Below, one piece after another: positions 52,233 to 62,828 of a stretch of 64,000 nt of DNA; position 1 is the first letter of the stretch, and each line of letters opens with the position of its first letter. The notes under the pieces are model-generated. The model was not told where the DNA came from and ran no database searches. It was given only the letters and a program-made list of their open reading frames with translations. Position numbers and translations under genes: made by a program. Source of the stretch: Streptomyces violaceusniger Tu 4113 (GTDB lineage Bacteria > Actinomycetota > Actinomycetes > Streptomycetales > Streptomycetaceae); contig NC_015957.1 in assembly GCF_000147815.2 (NCBI RefSeq), forward strand, positions 3,658,001 through 3,722,000, in the 5' to 3' direction.

Positions 52233-53453
52233 TCACAGCACGCGCTGGGCCTGCCCCTCCGAGGCCCGCGCCTCGGCGAGCTGACGGATCCGGGTGAAGA
52301 CCCGCCCGGCGTCCGGGCCGATCAGATAGTGCGGCATGTCGCCGCGCTCGATCACCCCGTACCGGCTCGTGCCCAACAGATACGAGGAGTACAGGATCAG
52401 CCCGCTCGGCCGGTGCATATCGACGGTGAGCGCCGAGAAGCCCGGGAACTCGTCCGTCTGATAGACGTGCAAGCCGTCCGCCTCCGCTCCATAGCGCTCC
52501 TTGAAACGCCCGAACCGCTCCAGCGAATCCTTGATCTTCCGCGTCATGTCCTCCTGGTACTGCCGGGAGAGCGTGGCCGCCGCGTCCGAGGACGGGTCCA
52601 GCAGATAGCAGCGGTAGGTGCCGCCCCGGCGCAGCAGCCCGAGGATCGCGTCGCGGAAGCGGGCCGGACGCTCGGTGGTGACCAGCCGGCCGGAGGAGGT
52701 GCGCAGCGCCGTCCCCATGTCGAGGACCTCCTCGCCCGCCGCGTCCAGCAGCCGCGCCTTCTCCTGGGGGCTCGGCCGCTCCGGATACGCGTGCACCGGG
52801 GAACCGTCCGAAAGCCCCCGGCCCGCGAGCCACGCCTTGGCCGCCCCGCCCGGACCGCCGTCGCCCGCCATCAGATAGACGTCCTTGCCCTCATGGCTTC
52901 CCACATGGGCGAACAGCTCCGCATACGGCCCCGCGGTGCGGTACACATCCTCCGATACCGCGAGGCAGTCCGCCGGAGTCGCCTTCTCCAGATGCGCGGC
53001 CAGATTGATGTCGGGGGAGTGGATGGTGCCGGTCCGGCCCTCGCCGGTGTGCCGTATCGCCCCCTTGTGCAACGCCATCCGCACATGCAGCTCCCCGTCC
53101 ACCCCCGCCTGGGCGAACTCGTCGCGCAGATGGCGCAGATCCAGGGTGAGAAAGGTGCGGGCCGCCTCCAGCGCGACATCGCGGGCCACGCTCTCGCTGT
53201 CGTCGTGGACCGCGAAGAAGCCCCCGTCGCCGCGCCAGCTCCATAAGTCGCTGCGGGCACAGCGCCGCTGCGCCGAGAGCTGCCCGATCCGGGCGCGCAT
53301 CCGCTCGCGCAGCAGATCGAAGGCGTGCGCGGCGCGGTCCCTGGGGTTCGAGCGGACGATCGTCGAATACCCGGAGGTGTCGACGAAGAGGAGATACACC
53401 TGGTCGTAGGTCCGGTCGGCCTGGAAGGGCTCGCCGTGCAACGGGTCGTTCAT
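52233..53453 (-). CDS. Class III nucleotide cyclase-like domain fused to PLD-like (DUF5919-type) domain
   Basis: A 406-residue cytoplasmic protein. Residues ~15-185 resemble a class III cyclase: VYLLFVDTSGYS with metal Asp25, WSWRGDGGFFAVHDD with metal Asp76, and SPDINLAAHLEKA, where Asn150 is kept. The transition-state Arg expected four residues later is His154. Residues ~260-395 (RDAILGLLRRGGTYRCYLLD, ALTVDMHRPSGLILYSSYLL) resemble the inactivated phospholipase-D-like domains seen in Streptomyces signalling proteins. It may make, sense or only bind a nucleotide. ATG 53453 has no strong ribosome site. It converges with the RsbW-like gene. Confidence 0.6.
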   Translation of the reverse strand: MNDPLHGEPFQADRTYDQVYLLFVDTSGYSTIVRSNPRDRAAHAFDLLRERMRARIGQLSAQRRCARSDLWSWRGDGGFFAVHDDSESVARDVALEAARTFLTLDLRHLRDEFAQAGVDGELHVRMALHKGAIRHTGEGRTGTIHSPDINLAAHLEKATPADCLAVSEDVYRTAGPYAELFAHVGSHEGKDVYLMAGDGGPGGAAKAWLAGRGLSDGSPVHAYPERPSPQEKARLLDAAGEEVLDMGTALRTSSGRLVTTERPARFRDAILGLLRRGGTYRCYLLDPSSDAAATLSRQYQEDMTRKIKDSLERFGRFKERYGAEADGLHVYQTDEFPGFSALTVDMHRPSGLILYSSYLLGTSRYGVIERGDMPHYLIGPDAGRVFTRIRQLAEARASEGQAQRVL

Positions 53454-53614
53454 ACCGGCACCGGACCGCGCTCGACGCCGCCGCGCTCCCGGCGGAACCC
53501 ATCGTCGTCGTCGGGATACGCCATGCGATGCCTCCGGTGGTCGACGGGGCCGGTCCACAGCGGTGTGGCCCGGCCCCGTCAACCTACCCACGGTCACTGA
53601 CACCTACGGCGGGG

Positions 53615-54091
53615 TCAGCGCACATGTCCGTACCAGACCTTCTTGGTCCAGATCCGCTCCAGCCGCACCACCGTGCCGGTCTTGGGGGCGTGCCAGATCC
53701 GGCCGCCGCCCGCGTACAGGCCGACGTGGTAGACCCCGCTCCCGGAGTGGAAGAACACCAGGTCCCCGCCCTTGCGGGAGCCGGCCTTGATGTGGCGGGT
53801 CCGGTTGTACTGCGCGGCCGCGGTGCGCGGCAGCCGCTTCCCGGCCCGCTTGTAGGCGTACAGCGTCAGCCCGGAGCAGTCGAAGCGCTTGGGCCCCTCC
53901 GCGCCGTACTTGTACGGTGCGCCCTTCTTGGACGCCGCGATCCGCAGCGCCTTGGCCGCGACGGTCGCCGCCTCGGCCTCGGGTGGATACCCCGGGGTCG
54001 CCACGGTGCCCCCCACAGCGGCGACGGTGAGGGCGGAGACGGCGCTGGCTCGCGAGAACATCCTGGGGATACGTATGTGCGCAGACATCAC
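53615..54091 (-). CDS. Secreted NlpC/P60 family peptidase
   Basis: A 158-residue cell-wall hydrolase. A Sec signal (SRASAVSALTVAAVGGTVAT) precedes a compact C40 domain: APYKYGAEGPKRFDCSGLTL with the catalytic Cys, LPRTAAAQYNRT, GDLVFFHSGSGVYHVGLYAG with the His, and RIWHAPKTGT with the third polar residue. It probably cleaves peptidoglycan stem peptides. The start may be GTG 54091 or ATG 54088 (AGGGTGG upstream fits both). No SH3 or LysM domains. Confidence 0.9.
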   Translation of the reverse strand: MMSAHIRIPRMFSRASAVSALTVAAVGGTVATPGYPPEAEAATVAAKALRIAASKKGAPYKYGAEGPKRFDCSGLTLYAYKRAGKRLPRTAAAQYNRTRHIKAGSRKGGDLVFFHSGSGVYHVGLYAGGGRIWHAPKTGTVVRLERIWTKKVWYGHVR

Positions 54092-54373
54092 GCGCCACCC
54101 TTCGTGGGCCGACCCCGCCCCGGTGTGGTGGCGGAGTCCTGTCGTCCCCTGGGATGGTCACGCAGCCGCGCGGCCGGTTCCGAGTCGAGAGGGCGCGGTG
54201 TGACGGTGGTCACGGCGGGGCCGTTCGGGTGGTGCCGGTCGCTCCGCCCCACGTCCGTGACCTGCGCGAACGGGCGCGTCGAGGCATGGTGGGGCGGGCG
54301 GGACGCGGACCCGGGGCGCCCGCGGGCCGCAAGCCGACCCCGCCCCGGCCGCCGGAATCCCGCTCCGCCGTTC

Positions 54374-54480
54374 GGGCGACGGCTCGTGCCCCGGCGGGCG
54401 ACGGTCCCGCGCCCCTGGCGGGCGACGGTCCCGCGTCCCCGGCGGGCGACGGTCCCGCGTCCGCGGCGGGCGACGGCCCG
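54374..54480. repeat. 24-bp tandem repeat upstream of NlpC gene
   Basis: GGGCGAC recurs at 54374, 54396, 54420, 54444 and 54468 with periods of 22, 24, 24 and 24 bases. The unit reads approximately GGCGGGCGACGGTCCCGCGT plus four bases. Openness in several frames follows from the period being a multiple of three. The rest of 54092-54373 holds no gene I can support. Confidence 0.75.
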
Positions 54481-54498
54481 CGCCCCGACGGGCGCGTC

Positions 54499-54816
54499 TC
54501 AGGCGCGCAGCGCCGGGGGCAGTGTGACCCGCTCCGCGCGTCGCTCCCCGTCCAGCACCCGCAGCGCCCGGGCCAGGGTCGCGGTGTGCAGCTCGCTCTC
54601 CCCGCGCTCATGCATCAGCGCCAGCGCGTCCCGTAGCGCGGTGGCCTTCCCCACCAGGGCCTGGGCGGCCCGCAGACCGCCGTAGGTGTCGCGGCCGCGC
54701 GCCGGATTGATCCGGCCCAGCAGATCGACCACGTCCAGATAGCCGTCCACGACGCTCCCCTCGGCGCGGGTGAGCGCGGGCAGCGGTGGCAGCTCGGGTG
54801 GCAGCACCGCGCTCAC
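54499..54816 (-). CDS. Hypothetical protein (105 aa) downstream of clpP
   Basis: A 105-residue helical protein: [60 protein letters not shown] and [20 protein letters not shown]. No family recognised. Its ATG overlaps the clpP stop by four bases (ATGA), so the two are co-translated, and it may be an adaptor or partner of the protease; this is inference. Downstream lies the 24-bp repeat. Confidence 0.7.
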   Translation of the reverse strand: MSAVLPPELPPLPALTRAEGSVVDGYLDVVDLLGRINPARGRDTYGGLRAAQALVGKATALRDALALMHERGESELHTATLARALRVLDGERRAERVTLPPALRA

Positions 54817-55448
54817 CTCGACCGCAGCGGCGCGCCCGGCCGCTTACGGCTCTGGGTGACCTGGTCCACCAGCCCGTACGCCACCGCGCTCTCGGCGTCG
54901 AAGATCTTGTCGCGGTCGATATCGGCCCGGATCCGCTCGGCGCTCCGGCCGGTGTGCCGCACCAGCATCTGCTCGAGCGTCTCCTGGGTGCGCCGCAGCT
55001 CATTGGCCTGGATCTCGAGATCGGAGGTGGTGCCCTCGACCGGCTCGGCGAACCCGGCCTGGTGGATGAGGATCCGCGCCCCCGGCAGGGCCAGCCGCTT
55101 GCCCGGGGTGCCGGCGGCCAGCAGCACGGCGGCCGCCGAGGCGGCCTGGCCCAGGCAGATCGTCTCGACGTCGCAGGAGATGAAGTGCAGGGTGTCGTAG
55201 ACCGCCGTCATGGCCCCGAACGAGCCGCCGGGCGAGTTGATGTAGAGCGAGATGTCCTGGCCGGGCGCGGCGTGCTCGAGATGGATGAGCTGCGCGATCA
55301 CATCGTTGGCGGCGGTGTCGTCGATGGGGGTGCCGAGGAAGACGATGCGCTCGGAGAGCAGCTTGGAGTACGGGTCCATGGTGTGCGTCCCCGAACTGGT
55401 GCGCTCGGTGAACTCGGGCAGGACATAGCGCGCGGTCGATCGTTCCAT
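54813..55448 (-). CDS. clpP: ATP-dependent Clp protease proteolytic subunit (paralogue)
   Basis: A 211-residue serine protease subunit. The catalytic Ser104 lies in [16 protein letters not shown], His129 in [10 protein letters not shown], and the likely Asp is in [20 protein letters not shown]. The substrate strand [20 protein letters not shown] is typical. It is a stand-alone clpP without clpX or a second clpP beside it; Streptomyces have up to five. GAGAGGTGACG precedes ATG 55448. It is divergent from a Phd/YefM antitoxin gene. Confidence 0.94.
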   Translation of the reverse strand: MERSTARYVLPEFTERTSSGTHTMDPYSKLLSERIVFLGTPIDDTAANDVIAQLIHLEHAAPGQDISLYINSPGGSFGAMTAVYDTLHFISCDVETICLGQAASAAAVLLAAGTPGKRLALPGARILIHQAGFAEPVEGTTSDLEIQANELRRTQETLEQMLVRHTGRSAERIRADIDRDKIFDAESAVAYGLVDQVTQSRKRPGAPLRSR

Positions 55449-55498
55449 CGCGTCACCTCTCGGCGTCGTCGGGCGTCGTTGGCTTGGCTCCGTAAGAA

Positions 55499-55515
55499 AT
55501 GTACAGGACGTACAT
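55499..55515. promoter_or_regulatory. YefM/Phd-type palindrome between clpP and antitoxin
   Basis: ATGTAC-AGGAC-GTACAT is a perfect inverted repeat containing TGTACA (55500-55505), the core hexamer bound by YefM antitoxins. TATGAT at 55521-55526 could be a -10 element that starts transcription at or next to the antitoxin ATG 55533, giving a leaderless message. Confidence 0.65.
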
Positions 55516-55532
55516 CCCGATATGATGGGAGC

Positions 55533-55847
55533 ATGGCTTACGAGATTCCGGTGACGCAAGCCCGTGCAGAGCTCGCGGAGCTGATCAACCGCGTGGTGTA
55601 CGGCGGCGAGAGGGTGGTCGTCACGCGCCACGGGAAGCCGCTTGTCGCCCTGGTCTCCGCCGCTGACCTGCGGCGGCTGGAGGAGATGGAGGCGGACGCG
55701 GAGGAGCGCGCGGAGGAGCAGGTGATCAGTACCGTGTCATCGACGCGCCCCACCTCGTCCGCTCCGGGCGAACGGCGGCGCTTCGGCATCGCGGCGGAAC
55801 ACAACGGCCCGGACGCCGGGGATCGGCGTCCGGGCCGCGAGAAGTGA
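55533..55847 (+). CDS. Phd/YefM family antitoxin (orphan)
   Basis: A 104-residue protein with an N-terminal Phd/YefM DNA-binding domain: [60 protein letters not shown]. The C-terminal third is disordered and Ser/Pro/Arg-rich, where toxin-neutralising sequence would be. No YoeB, Doc or other toxin gene follows; the next gene is on the opposite strand. Probably leaderless. It may act as a stand-alone repressor of itself and of the divergent clpP. Confidence 0.9.
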   Translation: MAYEIPVTQARAELAELINRVVYGGERVVVTRHGKPLVALVSAADLRRLEEMEADAEERAEEQVISTVSSTRPTSSAPGERRRFGIAAEHNGPDAGDRRPGREK

Positions 55848-55895
55848 CGGACGGGACGAGACCGGCTCAGCGCCGGTCGGGTGCTGGGACGCTCG

Positions 55896-56909
<1,014 letters not shown>

Positions 56910-57051
56910 TCATGAGAATCGGGGGTACGCGGCGGGCCGTCAAGTGCGATAGGCGGACACAGGGGTCCGCCGAGCGGAAATCGGGTGCGGGGCCGGAGCG
57001 TGTCCGAGACCCGCCCGACCGGCTTGACCAGCGTCGATGGGGACTGATCAG

Positions 57052-57067
57052 TTAACGCTGACGAAAC
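57052..57067 (+). promoter_or_regulatory. GlnR-box-like site ahead of ureA
   Basis: TTAAC-GCTGAC-GAAAC matches the GlnR half-box pair (gTnAC-N6-GAAAC) at nine of its key positions, 96 bases upstream of ureA. GlnR control of urease genes is established in other streptomycetes. The remaining 56850-57051 holds no gene I can support. Confidence 0.6.
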
Positions 57068-57162
57068 GCCATGGAACTAGCCTGCTCAGGCCGGGTGCGA
57101 GCCGCCCCGGACGTGCTGAGCGGGTGGTTTCCGCCGGGCAGGACGAGGATGAGGTGGGAAGC

Positions 57163-57465
<303 letters not shown>

Positions 57466-57480
57466 CGGGAGGGCGTATCC

Positions 57481-57792
57481 GTGATCCCCGGAGAGATCCG
57501 CCACGCCGATGAGCCGGTGACCCTCAACGAGGGGCGGCCCGTCACCCGTCTCACCGTGCTCAACGCCGCCGACCGGCCCGTCCAGGTCGGCTCCCACTAC
57601 CACTTCGCCGAGGCCAACCCCGGCCTCGACTTCGACCGCGCCGCCGCCCACGGCAAGCGGCTGAATATCGCCGCGGGCACCGCCGTGCGCTTCGAACCGG
57701 GCATCCCCGTCGAGGTCGCCCTGATCCCGATCGCGGGGGAGCGGATCGTGCCGGGGCTGCGCGGGGAGACGGGAGGACGGCTCGATGGCTGA
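57481..57792 (+). CDS. ureB: Urease subunit beta
   Basis: A 103-residue beta subunit: [40 protein letters not shown] and [20 protein letters not shown] are the family landmarks. GTG 57481 has GGGAGG upstream. Its end overlaps ureC by 8 bases, indicating coupled synthesis of structural subunits. Fifteen bases separate it from ureA. Confidence 0.97.
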   Translation: MIPGEIRHADEPVTLNEGRPVTRLTVLNAADRPVQVGSHYHFAEANPGLDFDRAAAHGKRLNIAAGTAVRFEPGIPVEVALIPIAGERIVPGLRGETGGRLDG

Positions 57793-59506
57793 GCTCCACC
57801 GCGCGGCGTACGCCGATCTCTTCGGCCCCACCACCGGGGACCGCATCCGGCTCGCCGACACCGACCTGTTCATCGAGATCGAGGAGGACCGCAGCGGCGG
57901 TCCCGGCCGGGCCGGGGACGAGGCGGTCTTCGGCGGCGGCAAGGTGATCCGCGAATCCATGGGCCAGTCCCGCGCCAGCCGCGCCGAGGGCACCCCCGAC
58001 ACCGTGATCACCGGCGCGGTCGTGCTCGACCACTGGGGCGTCGTCAAGGCGGATATCGGCCTGCGCGACGGCCGTATCACCGGCATCGGCAAGGCCGGGA
58101 ACCCCGACACCATGGACGGCGTCCACCCCGACCTCGTCATCGGGCCCGAGACCGAGGTCATCGCGGGCAACGGCAGGATCCTCACCGCTGGCGCCATCGA
58201 CGCCCATGTCCACTTCATCTCCCCGACCCTCATCGACCAGGCGCTCTGCTCCGGGATCACCACCCTCGTCGGCGGCGGCACCGGCCCCGCCGAGGGCACC
58301 AAGGCGACCACCATCACCCCCGGCCCCTGGCATCTCGCCCGGATGTTCGAGGCCTTGGAGGGATATCCGGTCAACATCGGACTGCTCGGCAAGGGCAACA
58401 CCGTCGCGCGCGAGGCGATGTGGTCCCAACTGCGCGGCGGAGCCCTCGGATTCAAGATCCATGAGGACTGGGGGGCGACCCCCGCCGCCATCGACGCCTG
58501 CCTCGGCGTCTGCGAGGAGAGCGGCGCCCAGCTCGCCATCCACACCGACACCCTCAACGAGGCGGGCTTCGTCGGTGACACCCTCGCCGCCATCGCCGGG
58601 CGCTCCGTCCACGCGTATCACACCGAGGGCGCGGGCGGCGGGCACGCACCCGACATCATCACCGTGGTCTCCCAGCCGAATGTGCTGCCCAGCTCCACCA
58701 ATCCGACCCGCCCGCACACCGTCAACACGGTCGATGAACACCTCGACATGCTGATGGTCTGCCACCACCTCAACCCGGCCGTCCCCGAGGACCTCGCCTT
58801 CGCCGAGTCCCGCATCCGGCCCAGCACCATCGCCGCCGAGGACGTACTGCACGACCTCGGCGCGATCTCGATCATCTCCTCCGACTCCCAGGCCATGGGA
58901 CGGATCGGCGAGGTGGTGCTGCGCACCTGGCAGACCGCGCATGTGATGAAACGGCGGCGCGGAGCCCTCCCCGGCGACGGCCGCGCCGACAACCACCGGG
59001 CGCGTCGCTATGTCGCCAAATACACCATCAACCCGGCGGTGGCCCAGGGCCTCGACGGGGAGATCGGCTCCATCGAAACCGGGAAGCTGGCCGATCTCGT
59101 GCTGTGGGACCCCGCGTTCTTCGGCGTCAAACCGCAACTGGTGATCAAGGGCGGACAGATCGCCTACGCGCAGATGGGCGACGCCAACGCCTCCATCCCG
59201 ACCCCGCAGCCGGTCCTGCCGCGCCCCATGTTCGGCGCGCTCGGCCGCGCGGCGGCCACGGGCTCGGTCAACTTCGTGACCCAGGCGGCGCTGGACGACG
59301 GGCTGGTGGACCGGCTGGCGCTCGGTAAGCGGTTCGCCCCGATCCGCTCCACGCGAGGGGTCACCAAGGCGGACATGCGGGAGAACGACGCCCTGCCGCG
59401 AGTCGAGGTCGACCCCGACACGTTCACGGTGACGATCGACGGCGAGCCCGTGGAACCCGCCCCGGCGGCGGAACTCCCCATGGCCCAGCGGTACTTCCTC
59501 TTCTGA
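57785..59506 (+). CDS. ureC: Urease subunit alpha
   Basis: The 573-residue catalytic subunit. Nickel ligands and active-site residues are visible: [12 protein letters not shown] (two His), [12 protein letters not shown] (carbamylated Lys), [20 protein letters not shown] (His), [12 protein letters not shown] (His), the flap His in [20 protein letters not shown], and the Asp in [15 protein letters not shown]. Length is standard. It hydrolyses urea in the cytoplasm and needs UreDFG for nickel loading. Confidence 0.98.
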   Translation: MAELHRAAYADLFGPTTGDRIRLADTDLFIEIEEDRSGGPGRAGDEAVFGGGKVIRESMGQSRASRAEGTPDTVITGAVVLDHWGVVKADIGLRDGRITGIGKAGNPDTMDGVHPDLVIGPETEVIAGNGRILTAGAIDAHVHFISPTLIDQALCSGITTLVGGGTGPAEGTKATTITPGPWHLARMFEALEGYPVNIGLLGKGNTVAREAMWSQLRGGALGFKIHEDWGATPAAIDACLGVCEESGAQLAIHTDTLNEAGFVGDTLAAIAGRSVHAYHTEGAGGGHAPDIITVVSQPNVLPSSTNPTRPHTVNTVDEHLDMLMVCHHLNPAVPEDLAFAESRIRPSTIAAEDVLHDLGAISIISSDSQAMGRIGEVVLRTWQTAHVMKRRRGALPGDGRADNHRARRYVAKYTINPAVAQGLDGEIGSIETGKLADLVLWDPAFFGVKPQLVIKGGQIAYAQMGDANASIPTPQPVLPRPMFGALGRAAATGSVNFVTQAALDDGLVDRLALGKRFAPIRSTRGVTKADMRENDALPRVEVDPDTFTVTIDGEPVEPAPAAELPMAQRYFLF

Positions 59507-59517
59507 CGGGGCCCGTC

Positions 59518-60978
59518 ATGACCACGAACGAGATCCCGCAGCCCACGCCCCGGGACGGCCGCGGCGGTCCGGCCACGGGTGGGCCGCCGGCGGACCTTCC
59601 CCAACCCCGCCCCTCCCCGCAACCAGGGGGCGCCGCCCCCTGGACCCCCGACAACCCGCCCCCGGACGGACCGCATCAGGCCCGCCGGCCGGCGGGAGGC
59701 ATGCCGGTAGGGCGAGCGGCGGGGGCGGGGCGACGGGGCATGCATGGGGGGCCCGGGGCCGGGGGTGCGGCGCCCGGCGGGGTTCGGGGTGATGTGGGTG
59801 GTGGGGTTCGGGGTGAAGTCCCCGGCGGGGCGCGTGGTGATGTGCGGGGCGAGGTCTGGGGTGACGCCCGCGGCGGGGTTTGGGGTGATGTGGGTGGTGG
59901 GGTTCGGGGTGAAGTCCCCGGCGGGGCGCGTGGTGATGTGCGGGGCGAGGTCTGGGGTGACGCCCGCGGCGGGGTTTGGGGTGATGTGGGTGGTGGGGTT
60001 CGGGGTGAAGTCCCCGGCGGGGCGCGTGGTGATGTGCGGGGCGAGGTCTGGGGTGAAGCCCTTGGCGGGGTTCGGGGCGAAGTCCCCGGCGGGGTCCGTG
60101 GCGATGCGCCCGGTGAGGTCCGGGGCGCCACCCCCGGCGGGTCTCAGGGCGAAGCCTGCGGTGAGTCCCGGGGCGAAGCGCCCGGTGGGCTCTGGGGCGA
60201 AGCCTGCGGCGAGGTTCAGGGCGAAGGCCGTGGTGGGGCTCGGGGGGACACTCCCGGACGGGTCCGTGGTGACGCGCCCGGTGAGGTCCGGGGCGGAGCC
60301 CAGGGTGGGGTCGCCGCGTTGCTGATTCTGGCCGATGGCCGGTTCCCGGCCGGAGGCCATGCCCACTCCGGCGGGGCCGAGGCTGCCGTCGCCGCGGGGC
60401 GGATCCGCGACGCGGCCTCCCTGGAGGCGTTCTGCCGGGGCCGGTTGCACACCGCCGGGCTCACCGCGGCCGGGCTCGCCGCCGCTGCCGCCTCCGGGCT
60501 CGACCCGCTCGCGCTGGACGAGGCGGCGGACGCCCGTACTCCCGTCCCCACGCTGCGCACCACCGCCCGGCGGCTCGGCCGCCAGTTGATGCGCGCCGCC
60601 CGCGCCACCTGGCCGTCGCCCGAGCTGGACGCCCTGGCCGCCGCCCGGCCGCGCGGGGCGCATCAGCCCGTGGTGCTCGGACTCGTCGCGCGCGCCGCCG
60701 GACTCGGGTCGCGGGACGCCGCGTACGCCGCCGGGTACGAGGCGGTGAGCGGGCCCGCGACCGCCGCCGTACGGCTGCTGAGCCTGGACCCCTTCCACGC
60801 CACCGCCGTCCTCGCCCGCCTCGCCCCCGAGCTCGACCGGGTCGCGGCGCGGGCCGCCGAGGCGGCTCGGCGCGCCCTCGACGAGGGCCCGGGCGCGCTG
60901 CCCGCCGCCTCCGCACCCCTGCTCGACATCGCCGCCGAACAGCACGCCACCTGGTCCGTACGTCTCTTCGCCTCATGA
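59518..60978 (+). CDS. ureF: Urease accessory protein UreF with long Gly-rich repeat extension
   Basis: The C-terminal ~220 residues are Ure[66 protein letters not shown]-like [15 protein letters not shown] and [18 protein letters not shown]. UreF works with UreD and UreG in nickel insertion. Ahead of it the frame is open for ~265 residues of 8-residue Gly-rich repeats, including three 32-residue copies. No in-frame ATG or GTG lies between about 60040 and the core. The start is therefore ATG 59518, a GTG inside the repeats, or TTG 60319 behind GGTGGGG. Confidence 0.85.
   Translation: MTTNEIPQPTPRDGRGGPATGGPPADLPQPRPSPQPGGAAPWTPDNPPPDGPHQARRPAGGMPVGRAAGAGRRGMHGGPGAGGAAPGGVRGDVGGGVRGEVPGGARGDVRGEVWGDARGGVWGDVGGGVRGEVPGGARGDVRGEVWGDARGGVWGDVGGGVRGEVPGGARGDVRGEVWGEALGGVRGEVPGGVRGDAPGEVRGATPGGSQGEACGESRGEAPGGLWGEACGEVQGEGRGGARGDTPGRVRGDAPGEVRGGAQGGVAALLILADGRFPAGGHAHSGGAEAAVAAGRIRDAASLEAFCRGRLHTAGLTAAGLAAAAASGLDPLALDEAADARTPVPTLRTTARRLGRQLMRAARATWPSPELDALAAARPRGAHQPVVLGLVARAAGLGSRDAAYAAGYEAVSGPATAAVRLLSLDPFHATAVLARLAPELDRVAARAAEAARRALDEGPGALPAASAPLLDIAAEQHATWSVRLFAS
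59788..60075. repeat. 96-bp tandem repeat (three copies) at the 5' end of ureF
   Basis: Three near-identical 96-base units lie at 59788-59883, 59884-59979 and 59980-60075, each starting GGTGATGTGGGTGGTGGGGT. They are embedded in a wider array of degenerate 24-base units from about 59770 to 60310. In the ureF frame a unit encodes [20 protein letters not shown] plus [12 protein letters not shown]. Copy 3 diverges at its end. Confidence 0.95.
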
Positions 60979-61030
60979 CCGAGGCGGTGACCCCTATCCC
61001 CCCGCACCCCGTTGGAACCACGGAGCCGTC

Positions 61031-61723
61031 ATGCATCTCGACCACGCGGACACCTACCCCCCGCGCCACACCTACGGCGCCGCCGCCCCCCACCGCCCCG
61101 ACGGCACCCGCCGGGCGCTGCGCATCGGCCTCGGCGGACCGGTGGGCTCGGGCAAGACCGCGACCGTCGCGGCGCTGTGCCGGGCGCTGCGCGACCAGCT
61201 CTCCATCGCCGTCGTCACCAATGACATCTACACGCGCGAGGACGCCGAGTTCCTGCTGCGCAACGCCGTACTGCCGGCGACACGCATCACCGCCGTGGAG
61301 ACCGGCGCCTGCCCGCACACCGCGATCCGCGACGACATCTCCGCCAACCTGGAGGCGGTCGAGGAGCTCGAGGAGACCGTGGGCCCGCTCGATCTGATCC
61401 TCGTCGAGTCCGGCGGCGACAACCTCACCGCGACCTTCTCCAAGGGCCTGGTCGACGCGCAGGTGTTCGTCATCGATGTCGCGGGCGGCGACGACATCCC
61501 CCGTAAGGGCGGCCCCGGCGTGACCACGGCCGATCTGCTCGTCGTCAACAAGACCGACCTCGCCCCGTACGTCGGCTCCGACCTGGAGCGCATGGCCCGC
61601 GACGCCAAGGCCCAGCGCGGTGAACTCCCCGTCGCCTTCACCTCCCTGGTCGCCGAGGACGGCGTCCGCCCCATCGCCGACTGGGTCCGCACCCGCCTGG
61701 CCGCCTGGACGGCGGCGGCATGA
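61031..61723 (+). CDS. ureG: Urease accessory GTPase UreG
   Basis: A 230-residue SIMIBI GTPase that powers nickel transfer. The P-loop is [20 protein letters not shown]; other landmarks are [33 protein letters not shown] with the metal Cys-Pro-His, and [13 protein letters not shown]. The N-terminus has a short His stretch ([16 protein letters not shown]) that may help metal binding, since ureE is absent. ATG 61031 has GGAG upstream. Its stop overlaps ureD (ATGA). Confidence 0.97.
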   Translation: MHLDHADTYPPRHTYGAAAPHRPDGTRRALRIGLGGPVGSGKTATVAALCRALRDQLSIAVVTNDIYTREDAEFLLRNAVLPATRITAVETGACPHTAIRDDISANLEAVEELEETVGPLDLILVESGGDNLTATFSKGLVDAQVFVIDVAGGDDIPRKGGPGVTTADLLVVNKTDLAPYVGSDLERMARDAKAQRGELPVAFTSLVAEDGVRPIADWVRTRLAAWTAAA

Positions 61724-62697
61724 CGCCCGCTCAGGACGCGGCGGCCCGCGCGGAGCCGCCGTGGGCGGGCGATCCGGCCGCGTCGGGCGGGGCACGGCCG
61801 CACCCCTCGCCGCGGACGTCCGGGCGCGGCTCGGCGCGGGAAACCCCGGACAACGGACGCGCCCCGGGTGCCTCAGGTACGAAGGCCGCCCCCGGTACGT
61901 CGGGCGCTTCCGCTGCACCAGCCACCCCCGGCACCCCCGCCACCCCAAGCACCGGCCTGCAGGCCACCGCCCGCATCGTCGCCGAGGCGGACGGTCGCGG
62001 CGGTACCGCGCTGCCCGTCCTCGCCGGGGACGGCCCGCTCGCCCTACGGCGCACCCGGGCCGTGGGCGGGGAGGCGCGCGTTACCGTGGTCGGGGCCATG
62101 AGCGCGCCCCTCGGTGGGGATCGCATCGCCCTGGAGGTGACGGCCGGACCGGGGGCCCGGCTGCACATCGGTTCCGCCGCGGCCACCATCGCCCTGCCCG
62201 GGCGGACGGGCCGGCCCGCCCACTACGAGATCCGGCTGACCGTCGCCGACGGTGCGACCCTGCACTGGCTGCCCGAGCCCCTGATCTCCGCCCAGGGCAG
62301 CGATCTGCGCATGACCACCAGGGTCGAACTCGCCCCCACCGCCCGTCTGGTGCTCCGCGAGGAGCAGATCCTGGGCCGTACCGGCGAATCTCCGGGCCAT
62401 CTGACGGCCCGCCTCACCGTCCACCGCGCCGGGCGCCCCCTCCTCGACCAGGAGCTCTCCTACGGCCCCGGCGCCCCCGGCTGGGACGGCGGCGCGGTAC
62501 TCGGCGGCCATCGCGCGGTGGGCCAGCTCCTCGTCGTCGACCCGTCCTACGCCACCGGCCCCGTCGCCCCCCGCGCCCTCACCGGGACCGCCGTCCTCAC
62601 GCCGCTGACCGGCCCCGCCGCCCTGGCCACCGCCGCGGCCCCGGACGCCCTCCACCTCCGCCGCGCGCTCGATGAGGCGGGCGCGGCCGTGGGCTGA
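61720..62697 (+). CDS. ureD: Urease accessory protein UreD/UreH
   Basis: A 325-residue UreD-type scaffold. After an Ala/Pro-rich, apparently disordered first 75 residues, the domain shows [74 protein letters not shown] and [20 protein letters not shown]. It links UreF/UreG to apo-urease. The final gene of the ureABCFGD operon, with a four-base overlap with ureG. Confidence 0.93.
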   Translation: MTPAQDAAARAEPPWAGDPAASGGARPHPSPRTSGRGSARETPDNGRAPGASGTKAAPGTSGASAAPATPGTPATPSTGLQATARIVAEADGRGGTALPVLAGDGPLALRRTRAVGGEARVTVVGAMSAPLGGDRIALEVTAGPGARLHIGSAAATIALPGRTGRPAHYEIRLTVADGATLHWLPEPLISAQGSDLRMTTRVELAPTARLVLREEQILGRTGESPGHLTARLTVHRAGRPLLDQELSYGPGAPGWDGGAVLGGHRAVGQLLVVDPSYATGPVAPRALTGTAVLTPLTGPAALATAAAPDALHLRRALDEAGAAVG

Positions 62698-62828
62698 TGT
62701 TCACGTCTTGATAAAGAATCGGCGGTTTGCCCTGTACTCGGCGGTAAGCAAGACAGAAGAATCCTGCCTGACACTCTGTGATCATCGCCGCTCCAGGCGG
62801 CGCAACAACCAAGCAGGGGGATTACTAC

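Noticed and set aside
52233..53453. Calling the cyclase-like gene a Pycsar or CBASS defence operon
   Set aside because: No adjacent TM, TIR or other effector gene exists, neighbours are regulatory genes on other strands, and the key catalytic Arg is replaced.
54092..54373. Possible c-di-AMP (ydaO) riboswitch upstream of the NlpC/P60 gene
   Set aside because: Such riboswitches often precede cell-wall hydrolases in Streptomyces, but the conserved GGGTGAAT and core elements are not present on the coding strand.
55533..55847. Complete toxin-antitoxin module
   Set aside because: Only the antitoxin is present. The sequence downstream belongs to the M28 aminopeptidase on the other strand, and no small toxin frame is seen.
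59744..60325. Alternative long plus-strand frame across the ureF repeats
   Set aside because: It is open only because the repeat period is a multiple of three and lacks stops in every frame. It has no ribosome site and no homology, and it ends soon after the repeats.
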